NCBI GenBank assembly: GCA_963205465.1
Contig: CAUJKG010000307.1
Span: 1 to 12,184 of the forward strand
From: Pseudomonadota bacterium
GTDB lineage: Bacteria; Pseudomonadota; Alphaproteobacteria; Rhizobiales; Xanthobacteraceae
Direction of reading: 5' to 3'
DNA length: 12,184 nucleotides
The position numbers and the translations under genes were made by a program. The notes under the pieces were generated by a model that made no database searches, was not told the origin of the DNA, and worked only from the letters and a program-made list of their open reading frames with translations. The number at the start of each line of letters is the position of its first letter. The stretch's first letter is position 1. Of this stretch, positions 6,532-12,184 are shown piece by piece.

Positions 6532-7545
6532 ATGAATGGTGCCCGCGCAACGATTGCCGGTGTCTGCGGATATGTTCCGCCGGACGTGCTGACCAATGAG
6601 CAGCTCGCGGAGATGGTGAACACCACGGACGAGTGGATCACCGAGCGCACCGGGATCAAGGAACGTCACATCCTGAAAGGCGAGGGCCTCGGCACTTCGC
6701 ATATGGCAGCGCAGGCCGTGACGGGATTGCTGGAAAAGACCGGAACGAATCCCGAAGAGGTCGATCTTCTGATCTGCGCCACGACGACGCCCGATATGGT
6801 GTTTCCGTCGACGGCAAATCTCATCTGCGACATGGTGGGCATCCGGAACATCGCAAGCTTCGACGTGCAGGCGGCGTGCTCCGGATTCATCTACGCGCTT
6901 ACGATCGCCAAACAGTTCATCGAAAACGGAACGGTGCGAAAAGCGGTCGTCGTCGGTGCCGACAAGATGTCGTCCATTATCGATTACACTAATCGCGCGA
7001 CCTGTGTGCTGTTCGGCGACGGTGCGGGCGCGGTGCTGTTGCAGCAGTCGAGCGACGATAACGGTATCATCGATGCGAAGCTGGGTTCCGATGGAGCCGG
7101 CTGGGTTCATCTGCATCAGAAGGCAGGCGGCAGCCGCATGCCGCCGACACTGGATACCGTCGAAAAGCGTCTGCACTACGTGCATCAGGAAGGCGCGCAG
7201 GTTTACAAATTCGCGGTCCACAACATGGGACAAGTTGTGCGCGATCTGATGGAGCGCAATTCGCTTACCGGTGCCGATATCGACTGGCTGGTGCCGCACC
7301 AGGCGAACCGGCGCATCATCGAGGCCACGGCGGAGCGCATGCAACTACCGATGGACCGCGTGATGATGACGATCCACAAATACGGCAACACCACCGCGGC
7401 GACCATCCCGCTGTCGCTCTGGGACTACGAGAGCCGGCTGAAAGCCGGTGACCGGCTGATGCTCGCGGCGTTCGGCGGTGGTTTTACCTGGGCCGGCGCT
7501 TATGTGAAGTGGGCCTATGACGGGGTAACAAAAAAGGCGGCCTGA
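6532..7545 (+). CDS. fabH: 3-oxoacyl-[ACP] synthase III (FabH-type, Bacteroidota-like)
   Basis: KASIII condenses a short acyl-CoA with malonyl-ACP to start fatty acid synthesis. The thiolase fold carries a complete triad: Cys116 in AACSGF, His256 in VPHQANRRII, Asn286 in YGNTTAA. I chose the ATG at 6532 (337 residues), preceded by GAGAG and starting MNGARATIAGVCGYVPP like other FabH proteins. An in-frame ATG at 6466 would add 22 unconserved residues. Several blocks match Bacteroidota FabH as I remember it and not rhizobial FabH: LGTSHMA (53-59), ADKMSSIIDYTNRATC (143-158), HQKAGGSRMPP (195-205), TVEKRLHYVHQEG (209-221), and KWAYDG (326-331). Rhizobial FabH has a short DGG segment at the KAGGS position. 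The usual alphaproteobacterial fabH lies in plsX-fabH-ihfA, so this is probably a second, transferred copy. The stop lies in the loop of the downstream terminator. The exact acyl-CoA substrate, and any link to lipid A acyl chains, cannot be told from sequence. Confidence 0.93.
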   Translation: MNGARATIAGVCGYVPPDVLTNEQLAEMVNTTDEWITERTGIKERHILKGEGLGTSHMAAQAVTGLLEKTGTNPEEVDLLICATTTPDMVFPSTANLICDMVGIRNIASFDVQAACSGFIYALTIAKQFIENGTVRKAVVVGADKMSSIIDYTNRATCVLFGDGAGAVLLQQSSDDNGIIDAKLGSDGAGWVHLHQKAGGSRMPPTLDTVEKRLHYVHQEGAQVYKFAVHNMGQVVRDLMERNSLTGADIDWLVPHQANRRIIEATAERMQLPMDRVMMTIHKYGNTTAATIPLSLWDYESRLKAGDRLMLAAFGGGFTWAGAYVKWAYDGVTKKAA

Positions 7546-7575
7546 TAGGCCGCCTTTCTATTTTTGATGTTACCC
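7523..7575. terminator. Bidirectional intrinsic terminator between convergent fabH and gltA, nested palindrome
   Basis: GGCGGCC (7536-7542) and GGCCGCC (7548-7554) make a perfect 7-bp GC stem around the loop TGATA. It is flanked by A6 (7530-7535) on the left, which becomes a T6 tract for gltA transcripts, and by TTTCTATTTTT (7555-7565) on the right for fabH transcripts. An outer pair of arms, GGGTAACA (7523-7530) and TGTTACCC (7568-7575), is also perfectly complementary, giving a nested 53-bp palindrome. The fabH stop TGA occupies loop positions 7543-7545, so the left arm codes for the last residues of the protein. The gltA stop is at 7580-7582, just beyond the outer arm. Confidence 0.9.
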
Positions 7576-7579
7576 GCGC

Positions 7580-8884
7580 TTATCTGCGGCGGGAAATCGG
7601 CAGATAATCTCTCCGCGTCGCGCCGGTGTAGAGTTGGCGCGGCCGGCCGATCTTCTGGCCCGGGTCTTCGATCATTTCCTTCCATTGCGCGATCCAGCCG
7701 ACCGTGCGCGCGAGCGCGAACAGTACGGTGAACATGGCGGTCGGGAAGCCCATCGCCTTCAGCGTGATGCCCGAATAGAAATCGATATTCGGATAGAGCT
7801 TCTTTTCGACGAAGTAATCGTCCTTGAGCGCGACTTTTTCGAGCTCCATGGCGACGTCGAGCAGCGGATCGTCCTTGATGCCAAGCTCGCTCAGCACTTC
7901 GTGACAGGTCTTCTGCATGATCTTCGCGCGTGGGTCGTAGTTTTTGTAGACGCGATGACCGAAGCCCATCAGGCGGAAGGGATCGTTCTTGTCCTTGGCG
8001 CGGCGGACATATTCGGGGATCTTGTCGACCGAGCCGATCTCGCTCAGCATCTTGAGTGCGGCTTCGTTGGCGCCGCCATGTGCCGGACCCCAGAGACAGG
8101 CAATGCCGGCGGCAATGCAGGCAAAGGGATTGGCGCCCGACGATCCGGCGAGACGGACGGTCGAGGTCGAAGCGTTCTGCTCGTGATCGGCGTGCAGGAT
8201 GAAGATGCGGTCCATGGCGCGGGAAAGCACCGGATTGACCTTGTACTCCTCTGCCGGCACCGCGAAGCACATGCGCAGGAAGTTTGACGAGATATCGAGG
8301 TCGTTCTTCGGATACACGAAGGGCTGACCAATCGAATATTTGTAGGCCATTGCCGCCATGGTCGGCATTTTCGCGATCATGCGGATCGAGGCGATCATGC
8401 GCTGCTGCGGATCCGAGATGTCGGTGGAGTCGTGATAGAATGCGGAGAGCGCGCCGACCGAGCCTACCATGACCGACATCGGATGCGCGTCGCGGCGGAA
8501 CCCCTGGAAGAAGCGGGTCATCTGCTCATGCACCATGGTGTGGCGCGTGACGCGGAAGTCGAAATCGGCTTTTTGCGCGGCCGTCGGCAGTTCGCCGTAG
8601 AGCAAGAGGTAGCAGGTTTCGAGGAAATCGCCGTGCTCCGCGATCTGCTCGATCGGGTAGCCGCGATAGAGCAGAACGCCTTCGTCACCGTCGATGTAGG
8701 TGATTTTGCTCTCGCAGCTCGCGGTCGAAGTGAAGCCGGGATCGTAGGTAAACATCCCGGTCTGGCCGTAGAGCTTGCCGATATCGATGACCGACGGCCC
8801 GATGGTGCCTTCTTTTACGGGTAGTTCGAGCTTCGCATCGCCTACGGCAAGCGCAGCGGATTTGGCCGTGTTTTTGGCTTCCAT
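7580..8884 (-). CDS. gltA: Citrate synthase, type I
   Basis: Citrate synthase condenses oxaloacetate and acetyl-CoA to citrate at the entry of the TCA cycle in the cytosol. The 434 residues match the proteobacterial type I (hexameric) length. Catalytic residues are visible: His269 in GPAHGGAN (E. coli H264), His310 in GFGHRVYKNYDPRA (E. coli H305), and Asp368 in PNIDFYSG (E. coli D362). The stretch HADHEQNASTSTVRLAGSSG (231-250) is the family signature. The ATG at 8884 has a strong AGGAGA ribosome binding site 6 nt upstream. It has its own plausible promoter in the gap to gltX and ends at a strong shared terminator, so it is probably transcribed alone, possibly with some read-through from gltX. 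This enzyme and the neighbouring FabH both use acetyl-CoA, but that closeness is probably chance. Confidence 0.98.
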   Translation of the reverse strand: MEAKNTAKSAALAVGDAKLELPVKEGTIGPSVIDIGKLYGQTGMFTYDPGFTSTASCESKITYIDGDEGVLLYRGYPIEQIAEHGDFLETCYLLLYGELPTAAQKADFDFRVTRHTMVHEQMTRFFQGFRRDAHPMSVMVGSVGALSAFYHDSTDISDPQQRMIASIRMIAKMPTMAAMAYKYSIGQPFVYPKNDLDISSNFLRMCFAVPAEEYKVNPVLSRAMDRIFILHADHEQNASTSTVRLAGSSGANPFACIAAGIACLWGPAHGGANEAALKMLSEIGSVDKIPEYVRRAKDKNDPFRLMGFGHRVYKNYDPRAKIMQKTCHEVLSELGIKDDPLLDVAMELEKVALKDDYFVEKKLYPNIDFYSGITLKAMGFPTAMFTVLFALARTVGWIAQWKEMIEDPGQKIGRPRQLYTGATRRDYLPISRRR

Positions 8885-8889
8885 CCGTA

Positions 8890-8895
8890 TCTCCT
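8890..8895 (-). promoter_or_regulatory. Ribosome binding site of gltA
   Basis: On the minus strand AGGAGA ends 5 nt before the gltA ATG (8884-8882). It is a near-consensus Shine-Dalgarno, among the best in the window, and fixes the start. Confidence 0.8.
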
Positions 8896-8955
8896 GTTCT
8901 TATTGCGGACCGGCTTTTGGCCATCGGGGCCGTAAGCCATGCCGGAGAAGTGGAC

Positions 8956-8975
8956 GCCGGGGATAGGCCCCCGGC
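8956..8975 (-). other. Leader hairpin in the gltA 5' untranslated region
   Basis: GCCGGGG (8956-8962) and CCCCGGC (8969-8975) form a perfect 7-bp GC-only stem with a 6-nt loop. It lies between the proposed gltA promoter and the start codon, near the predicted 5' end of the transcript. No T-run follows in the gltA direction, so it is not a terminator. A role as a transcript-stabilising 5' hairpin is possible but not shown. Confidence 0.4.
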
Positions 8976-8985
8976 AGGTCGCGGG

Positions 8986-9014
8986 AAACTAGCCCCTCCG
9001 TTGCGCCGCGACAA
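8986..9014 (-). promoter_or_regulatory. Candidate sigma-70-type promoter of gltA
   Basis: On the minus strand TTGTCG (9014-9009) and TAGTTT (8991-8986) are separated by 17 nt, the optimal spacing. Transcription would start near 8979, giving a leader of about 95 nt. The -35 keeps the TTG of the alphaproteobacterial consensus, while the -10 is only a partial match. It is the best promoter-like pair I found in the 169-nt gltX-gltA gap. The rest of the gap shows no terminator for gltX. Confidence 0.4.
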
Positions 9015-9053
9015 GCGGACGAAAGGCGATGGGGTACAGTGTTTTCCTTGATT

Positions 9054-10481
9054 TTACGCAGGTTTTTGCGCCTGATCGCGCAATCGCGCCAGGCTTTCTT
9101 CCTTCCCCAGCACGCTCAGCACATCGAAGATTCCCGGAGAGGTGGATTTTCCGGTCAGTGCGGCGCGCAGCGGTTGCGCCACGGCACCAAGTTTCATGCC
9201 GAGATCGATGGCGAGCTGCCGGATGGCAGCCTCCGTGCTTTGTGCGGACCAGGGTTCAGCCTGTTCAAGGATCAGCACGGCTTTCTTCAGCGTCTCTCTC
9301 GCTTCCGGGGAAAGAAGTGCAGACGCCTTTTCGTCCATGGGAAGCGGGCGTTCGGCAAACAGGAAACTCGCGCTCTCGATCAGTTCGATCAGTGTTTTCG
9401 CCCGTTCCTTGAGGCCGGGCATGGCGGCGACCAGCTGGGCGCGGCGCGATTTCATCAATGCACTAAGACGGCCGCCACCCGGAAGATCGGGCAAGAGCGC
9501 TTCGATTTGCCGGACGATTTCCTCGTCATTCATGGCGCGGAGATACTGCCCGTTGACGTTTTCGAGCTTCACGAAGTCGAAACGCGCCGCGCCACGGCCG
9601 ACCCGCGATATGTCGAACAACTCGATCATTTCCTGGGTCGAGAACAGTTCCTGATCGCCATGGCTCCAGCCAAGGCGCACGAGGTAATTGCGTAGTGCCT
9701 CGGGCACGTAGCCCATCGCGCGATAGGCTTCGACGCCGAGCGCGCCGTGACGCTTCGATAGCTTCGCGCCGTCCGGGCCGTGGATCAGTGGAATGTGACC
9801 CATGCGCGGTACTTGCCAGCCGAGCGCTTCGTAGATTTGCGTTTGGCGTGCAGCGTTCGTTAGGTGATCGTCGCCACGGATGATGTGCGTGACATTCATG
9901 TCATGATCGTCGACCACCACCGAAAGCATATAGGTCGGCGTGCCGTCCGAACGGAGCAGCACCAGGTCGTCGAGATCCTTGTTCGGCCAGGTGACCTTGC
10001 CCTGCACGAGGTCATCGACCGTAGTTTCGCCTTCCTGCGGGGCTTTCAGGCGGATCACAGGCTGGACGCCTGCGGGTGCTTCGGACGGATCGCGGTCGCG
10101 CCAGCGGCCGTCATAGCGGGGCGGCCGGCCTTCGGCGCGGGCCTTCTCGCGCATCTCGTCCAGTTCCTGCGGGCTGGCATAGCATTTGTAGGCACGGCCC
10201 AGCGTCAACAGGGCTTCTGCGGCCTCGCGGTGCCTTGCTGCGCGGGCAAACTGGTAGACGATCTCGCCATCCCAGTTCAGGCCGAGCCATTTCATCCCCG
10301 CGATGATGGCGTCGATCGCTTCCTGCGTGGAGCGCTGCCGGTCGGTGTCCTCGATCCGGAGCAGCATCTTGCCGCCGTGATGGCGCGCGAACAGCCAGTT
10401 GAAAAGCGCGGTGCGTGCCCCGCCGATGTGGAGAAAACCGGTGGGGGACGGTGCGAAGCGGGTGATGACGGAATCGGACAT
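9054..10481 (-). CDS. gltX: Glutamyl-tRNA synthetase (class I)
   Basis: GluRS charges tRNA with glutamate in the cytosol. The 475 residues are typical of the bacterial enzyme. The class I signature is present as HIGG (18-21) within APSPTGFLHIGGARTALFNW, and the KMSKS-type loop as KLSKR (240-244). The catalytic Rossmann domain covers about 1-310 (LRIEDTDRQRS, IRGDDHLTNAARQ, HIPLIHGPDGAKLSKRHGA). An alpha-helical anticodon-binding region fills the rest. Most alphaproteobacteria lack GlnRS, so such an enzyme may also charge tRNA-Gln for GatCAB; the sequence alone does not decide this, nor whether a second gltX exists elsewhere. The ATG at 10481 has only a weak GAG-type ribosome binding site. It is divergent from comEC across a 77-nt gap and may read through into gltA. 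Confidence 0.97.
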   Translation of the reverse strand: MSDSVITRFAPSPTGFLHIGGARTALFNWLFARHHGGKMLLRIEDTDRQRSTQEAIDAIIAGMKWLGLNWDGEIVYQFARAARHREAAEALLTLGRAYKCYASPQELDEMREKARAEGRPPRYDGRWRDRDPSEAPAGVQPVIRLKAPQEGETTVDDLVQGKVTWPNKDLDDLVLLRSDGTPTYMLSVVVDDHDMNVTHIIRGDDHLTNAARQTQIYEALGWQVPRMGHIPLIHGPDGAKLSKRHGALGVEAYRAMGYVPEALRNYLVRLGWSHGDQELFSTQEMIELFDISRVGRGAARFDFVKLENVNGQYLRAMNDEEIVRQIEALLPDLPGGGRLSALMKSRRAQLVAAMPGLKERAKTLIELIESASFLFAERPLPMDEKASALLSPEARETLKKAVLILEQAEPWSAQSTEAAIRQLAIDLGMKLGAVAQPLRAALTGKSTSPGIFDVLSVLGKEESLARLRDQAQKPA

Positions 10482-10558
10482 TGGACTCGTACAGCACGTG
10501 GATCAAAACGGCGGCCCGTGTAGCATAGCGGGAAGGCTGCGAGTAGGGCGGGGAACCT
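10482..10558. promoter_or_regulatory. Divergent intergenic region, gltX / comEC
   Basis: This 77-nt gap between divergent start codons should hold promoters for both genes, though parts may reach into the coding ends. I found no -35/-10 pair good enough to name on either strand. GGGG at 10550-10553, 5 nt before the comEC ATG, can act as its ribosome binding site. An in-frame TAG at 10544-10546 limits how far upstream comEC could start. Confidence 0.45.
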
Positions 10559-12184
10559 ATGGACGGGCCGGAGCGGAGGCGGCCGCGCGCCGCACGCGGG
10601 ATCGCGGCAGTTGCCGGAGCCGGAGCTTTGCCAAGTTCCGGCTTCGCCGGATTATTGCGCGCATTTCCTGCATGGGTGCGCGCCGCGCTCGTTGAGGAGT
10701 CGGAGCAGGGGCGCTTGGCGTCTTGGCTTGCCGCCGGCTTCTGCGCTGGCGTGCTCCTCTATTTCCTCGCGCCGCATGAACCCTCATGGATTGCGGCGCT
10801 TGCACTTTTCTTCGCTGTAAGCTGGGCGGCCTATGGTTTGCGGGAGCGGATTGTCGCCGGGCCCATTCTCCTGATGTTCGCTGCGATCTTCGCCGGGTTT
10901 GCGACAGGTGCGGTCCGCGGAGCCATGATCGCGCACCCTGTGCTTACCGCGCAGACCGCAACAGTGACGCTGCAGGGATTTGTAGAGATGCGCGACGCGA
11001 GCGCCCGCTCGGACCGGATCGTGTTGCGGATTACCAAAACCGATCCGAAGGCGAAGCACGCGATCCCAGAGCGCGTGCGGGTTGCGTTTAGAAGAGGGGC
11101 GGCCCCCGCGGTCGGGGATCATATCGAGCTGCGCGCGCGTCTGCGCCCGCTGGTCGGGCCGATCCGGCCGGGCGGATATGATTTTGCCGTCGGCGCCTAT
11201 TTTTCCGGCCTTGGGGCGACGGGGTTTGCGCTCGGCAAAAGCAAAAGCGTTCCAAGCGAAGCGGCGGTGCCGTTGGCCGTACGCCTGAACGCGCAGATCG
11301 ACCGGCTGCGGAGCTCGCTTGCGGAACGCATTCAGCAATCACTTACGGGTGACGCTGGGGCGATCGCGGTTGCGCTTGTGACCGGCATTCGTGATCACAT
11401 TTCGCATGAAGCCAATGAGGCCATGCGGATTTCGGGGCTATATCACGTCATTTCCATCTCCGGACTGCACATGGCGCTGGTCGCGGGCGTGTTGTTCGCA
11501 TTCGCGCGGGGCGGCATGGCGTTGGTTCCGGGACTGGCCTTGCGGCGGCCGATCAAGAAATACGCGGCGGTGCTCGCGCTCTTCGGCGTGACGGGCTACC
11601 TGCTGCTTTCCGGCGCGGAGGTCGCGACCCAGCGCTCCTATATCATGATTGCGATCGTGCTTGCGGGCGTGCTGCTCGACCGTCCGGCGCTGACCTTGCG
11701 CACGCTCGCGGCGGCGGTCGTGGTCACGCTGCTGATCTCGCCGGAAGCGGTGCTCAATCCCGGCTTTCAAATGTCGTTTGCAGCGACGCTTGCGCTCATC
11801 AGCTTCTATGAACGGTGGGTGCCGCTTGTTTCCTCACCGCCGGAAAAAGGCTCGTCAGCAATACGCACATGGGCGTCGCGCACGGGGCGCTGGATCGCGC
11901 TCGGTGCGGCGACATCGCTGCTCGCGGGAATTGCCACGGCGATCTATGCCGCGTTCCATTTCCATCGCTTCGCGCCTTATAGCGTACTCGCGAATGTCGC
12001 CTCGATGCCTTTGATAGGCCTCGTCATCATGCCGGGCGCGCTTCTCGGAGTGCTGCTTTTGCCATTTGGGTTCGATTTCGTCGGCTGGACGATGATGGGA
12101 TACGGCATCGATGGCATGATCGCGGTTGCGAACTTCGTCAGCGCGATCGACGGCGCGGAGGGAAGGATCGCTTCTTTCAGCGGG
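10559..12184 (+). CDS. comEC: ComEC/Rec2 family DNA-uptake channel protein, 3'-truncated by window edge
   Basis: ComEC forms the inner-membrane channel that carries single-stranded DNA into the cytoplasm in natural transformation; the gene is widespread in alphaproteobacteria not known to be competent. The frame is open from the ATG at 10559 to the window end (542 codons), with an in-frame stop just upstream. Residues 1-45 are Arg/Ala rich and poorly conserved. Hydrophobic segments follow at about 54-72, 77-94 and 101-118, then a soluble DUF4131-type region (about 130-235). The Competence domain starts about 268: VTGIRDHISHEANEAMR, then YHVISISGLHMALVAG (295-310), GAEVATQRSYIMI (352-364) and NPGFQMSFAA (400-409), with several further membrane spans to the edge. 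Any C-terminal beta-lactamase-like nuclease domain is outside the window. The true start could lie at a later GTG or TTG (for example codon 40), because the first 40 residues are weakly constrained. Confidence 0.93.
   Translation, partial: MDGPERRRPRAARGIAAVAGAGALPSSGFAGLLRAFPAWVRAALVEESEQGRLASWLAAGFCAGVLLYFLAPHEPSWIAALALFFAVSWAAYGLRERIVAGPILLMFAAIFAGFATGAVRGAMIAHPVLTAQTATVTLQGFVEMRDASARSDRIVLRITKTDPKAKHAIPERVRVAFRRGAAPAVGDHIELRARLRPLVGPIRPGGYDFAVGAYFSGLGATGFALGKSKSVPSEAAVPLAVRLNAQIDRLRSSLAERIQQSLTGDAGAIAVALVTGIRDHISHEANEAMRISGLYHVISISGLHMALVAGVLFAFARGGMALVPGLALRRPIKKYAAVLALFGVTGYLLLSGAEVATQRSYIMIAIVLAGVLLDRPALTLRTLAAAVVVTLLISPEAVLNPGFQMSFAATLALISFYERWVPLVSSPPEKGSSAIRTWASRTGRWIALGAATSLLAGIATAIYAAFHFHRFAPYSVLANVASMPLIGLVIMPGALLGVLLLPFGFDFVGWTMMGYGIDGMIAVANFVSAIDGAEGRIASFSG
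10614..10650. repeat. Strong imperfect hairpin inside the 5' end of comEC
   Basis: AGCCGGAGCTT (10618-10628) pairs with AAGTTCCGGCT (10633-10643): 11 pairs including one G-U, around a TGCC loop. After a 3-nt bulge, CCGG (10614-10617) pairs with CCGG (10647-10650). It lies in codons about 19-31 of comEC, within the weakly conserved N-terminal tail. It may shape the start of the mRNA or be a scattered GC-rich palindrome; only one copy is seen in this window. Confidence 0.5.

Noticed and set aside
6469..7344. A 291-codon open frame on the minus strand opposite the fabH-type gene
   Set aside because: It is antisense to an intact KASIII with a full catalytic triad; its translation (His/Arg-rich) shows no domain.
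7634..8287. Plus-strand open frame of 217 codons opposite gltA
   Set aside because: It is antisense to a complete citrate synthase with all catalytic residues, and has no recognisable motif.
10784..11338. Minus-strand open frame of 184 codons opposite comEC
   Set aside because: The plus-strand ComEC frame is open for 542 codons with clear family motifs; the antisense frame shows none.

Overview
The window (roughly 60% G+C by eye) looks like the chromosome of an alphaproteobacterium of the order Hyphomicrobiales (Rhizobiales), most like the Bradyrhizobiaceae/Xanthobacteraceae. Three things suggest this: the gene order bamA-lpxD-fabZ-lpxA-lpxI-lpxB followed by gltA, gltX and comEC; the use of LpxI rather than LpxH; and the protein sequences themselves. 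The species cannot be fixed from sequence alone. No RNA genes, insertion sequences, CRISPR arrays or attachment sites were seen.

Region 1 (1-6435, + strand) is an outer-membrane biogenesis and lipid A operon. It holds the 3' part of bamA (barrel assembly), then lpxD, fabZ, lpxA, lpxI and lpxB. LpxA, LpxD, LpxI and LpxB carry out the cytosolic acylation, UMP-release and disaccharide-forming steps of lipid A synthesis (the LpxC deacetylase is not in the window). FabZ shares 3-hydroxyacyl-ACP with the same pathway. The genes sit tightly: gaps are 45, 23, 2 and 1 nt, then a 4-nt overlap. The last three genes start with GTG, TTG and GTG.

Region 2 (6436-7579) is the least ordinary part. A complete 3-ketoacyl-ACP synthase III gene (fabH-type) lies between lpxB and gltA. 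Its motifs are those of Bacteroidota FabH rather than the usual alphaproteobacterial FabH, so it looks like an acquired paralogue. Its stop codon lies in the loop of a strong nested palindrome that acts as a shared terminator with the convergent gltA.

Region 3 (7580-10481, - strand) holds citrate synthase (gltA), with a plausible promoter, leader hairpin and good ribosome binding site, and glutamyl-tRNA synthetase (gltX). Region 4 (10559-end, + strand) is the first 542 codons of a ComEC/Rec2 DNA-uptake channel gene, divergent from gltX and cut by the window edge.

Most of the window is conserved housekeeping sequence. The points that deserve follow-up are the Bacteroidota-like KASIII, two active-site substitutions in LpxA that suggest a 3-amino sugar substrate, and an altered motif next to the catalytic Asp of LpxB. 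I did not find a clearly new multi-gene system.
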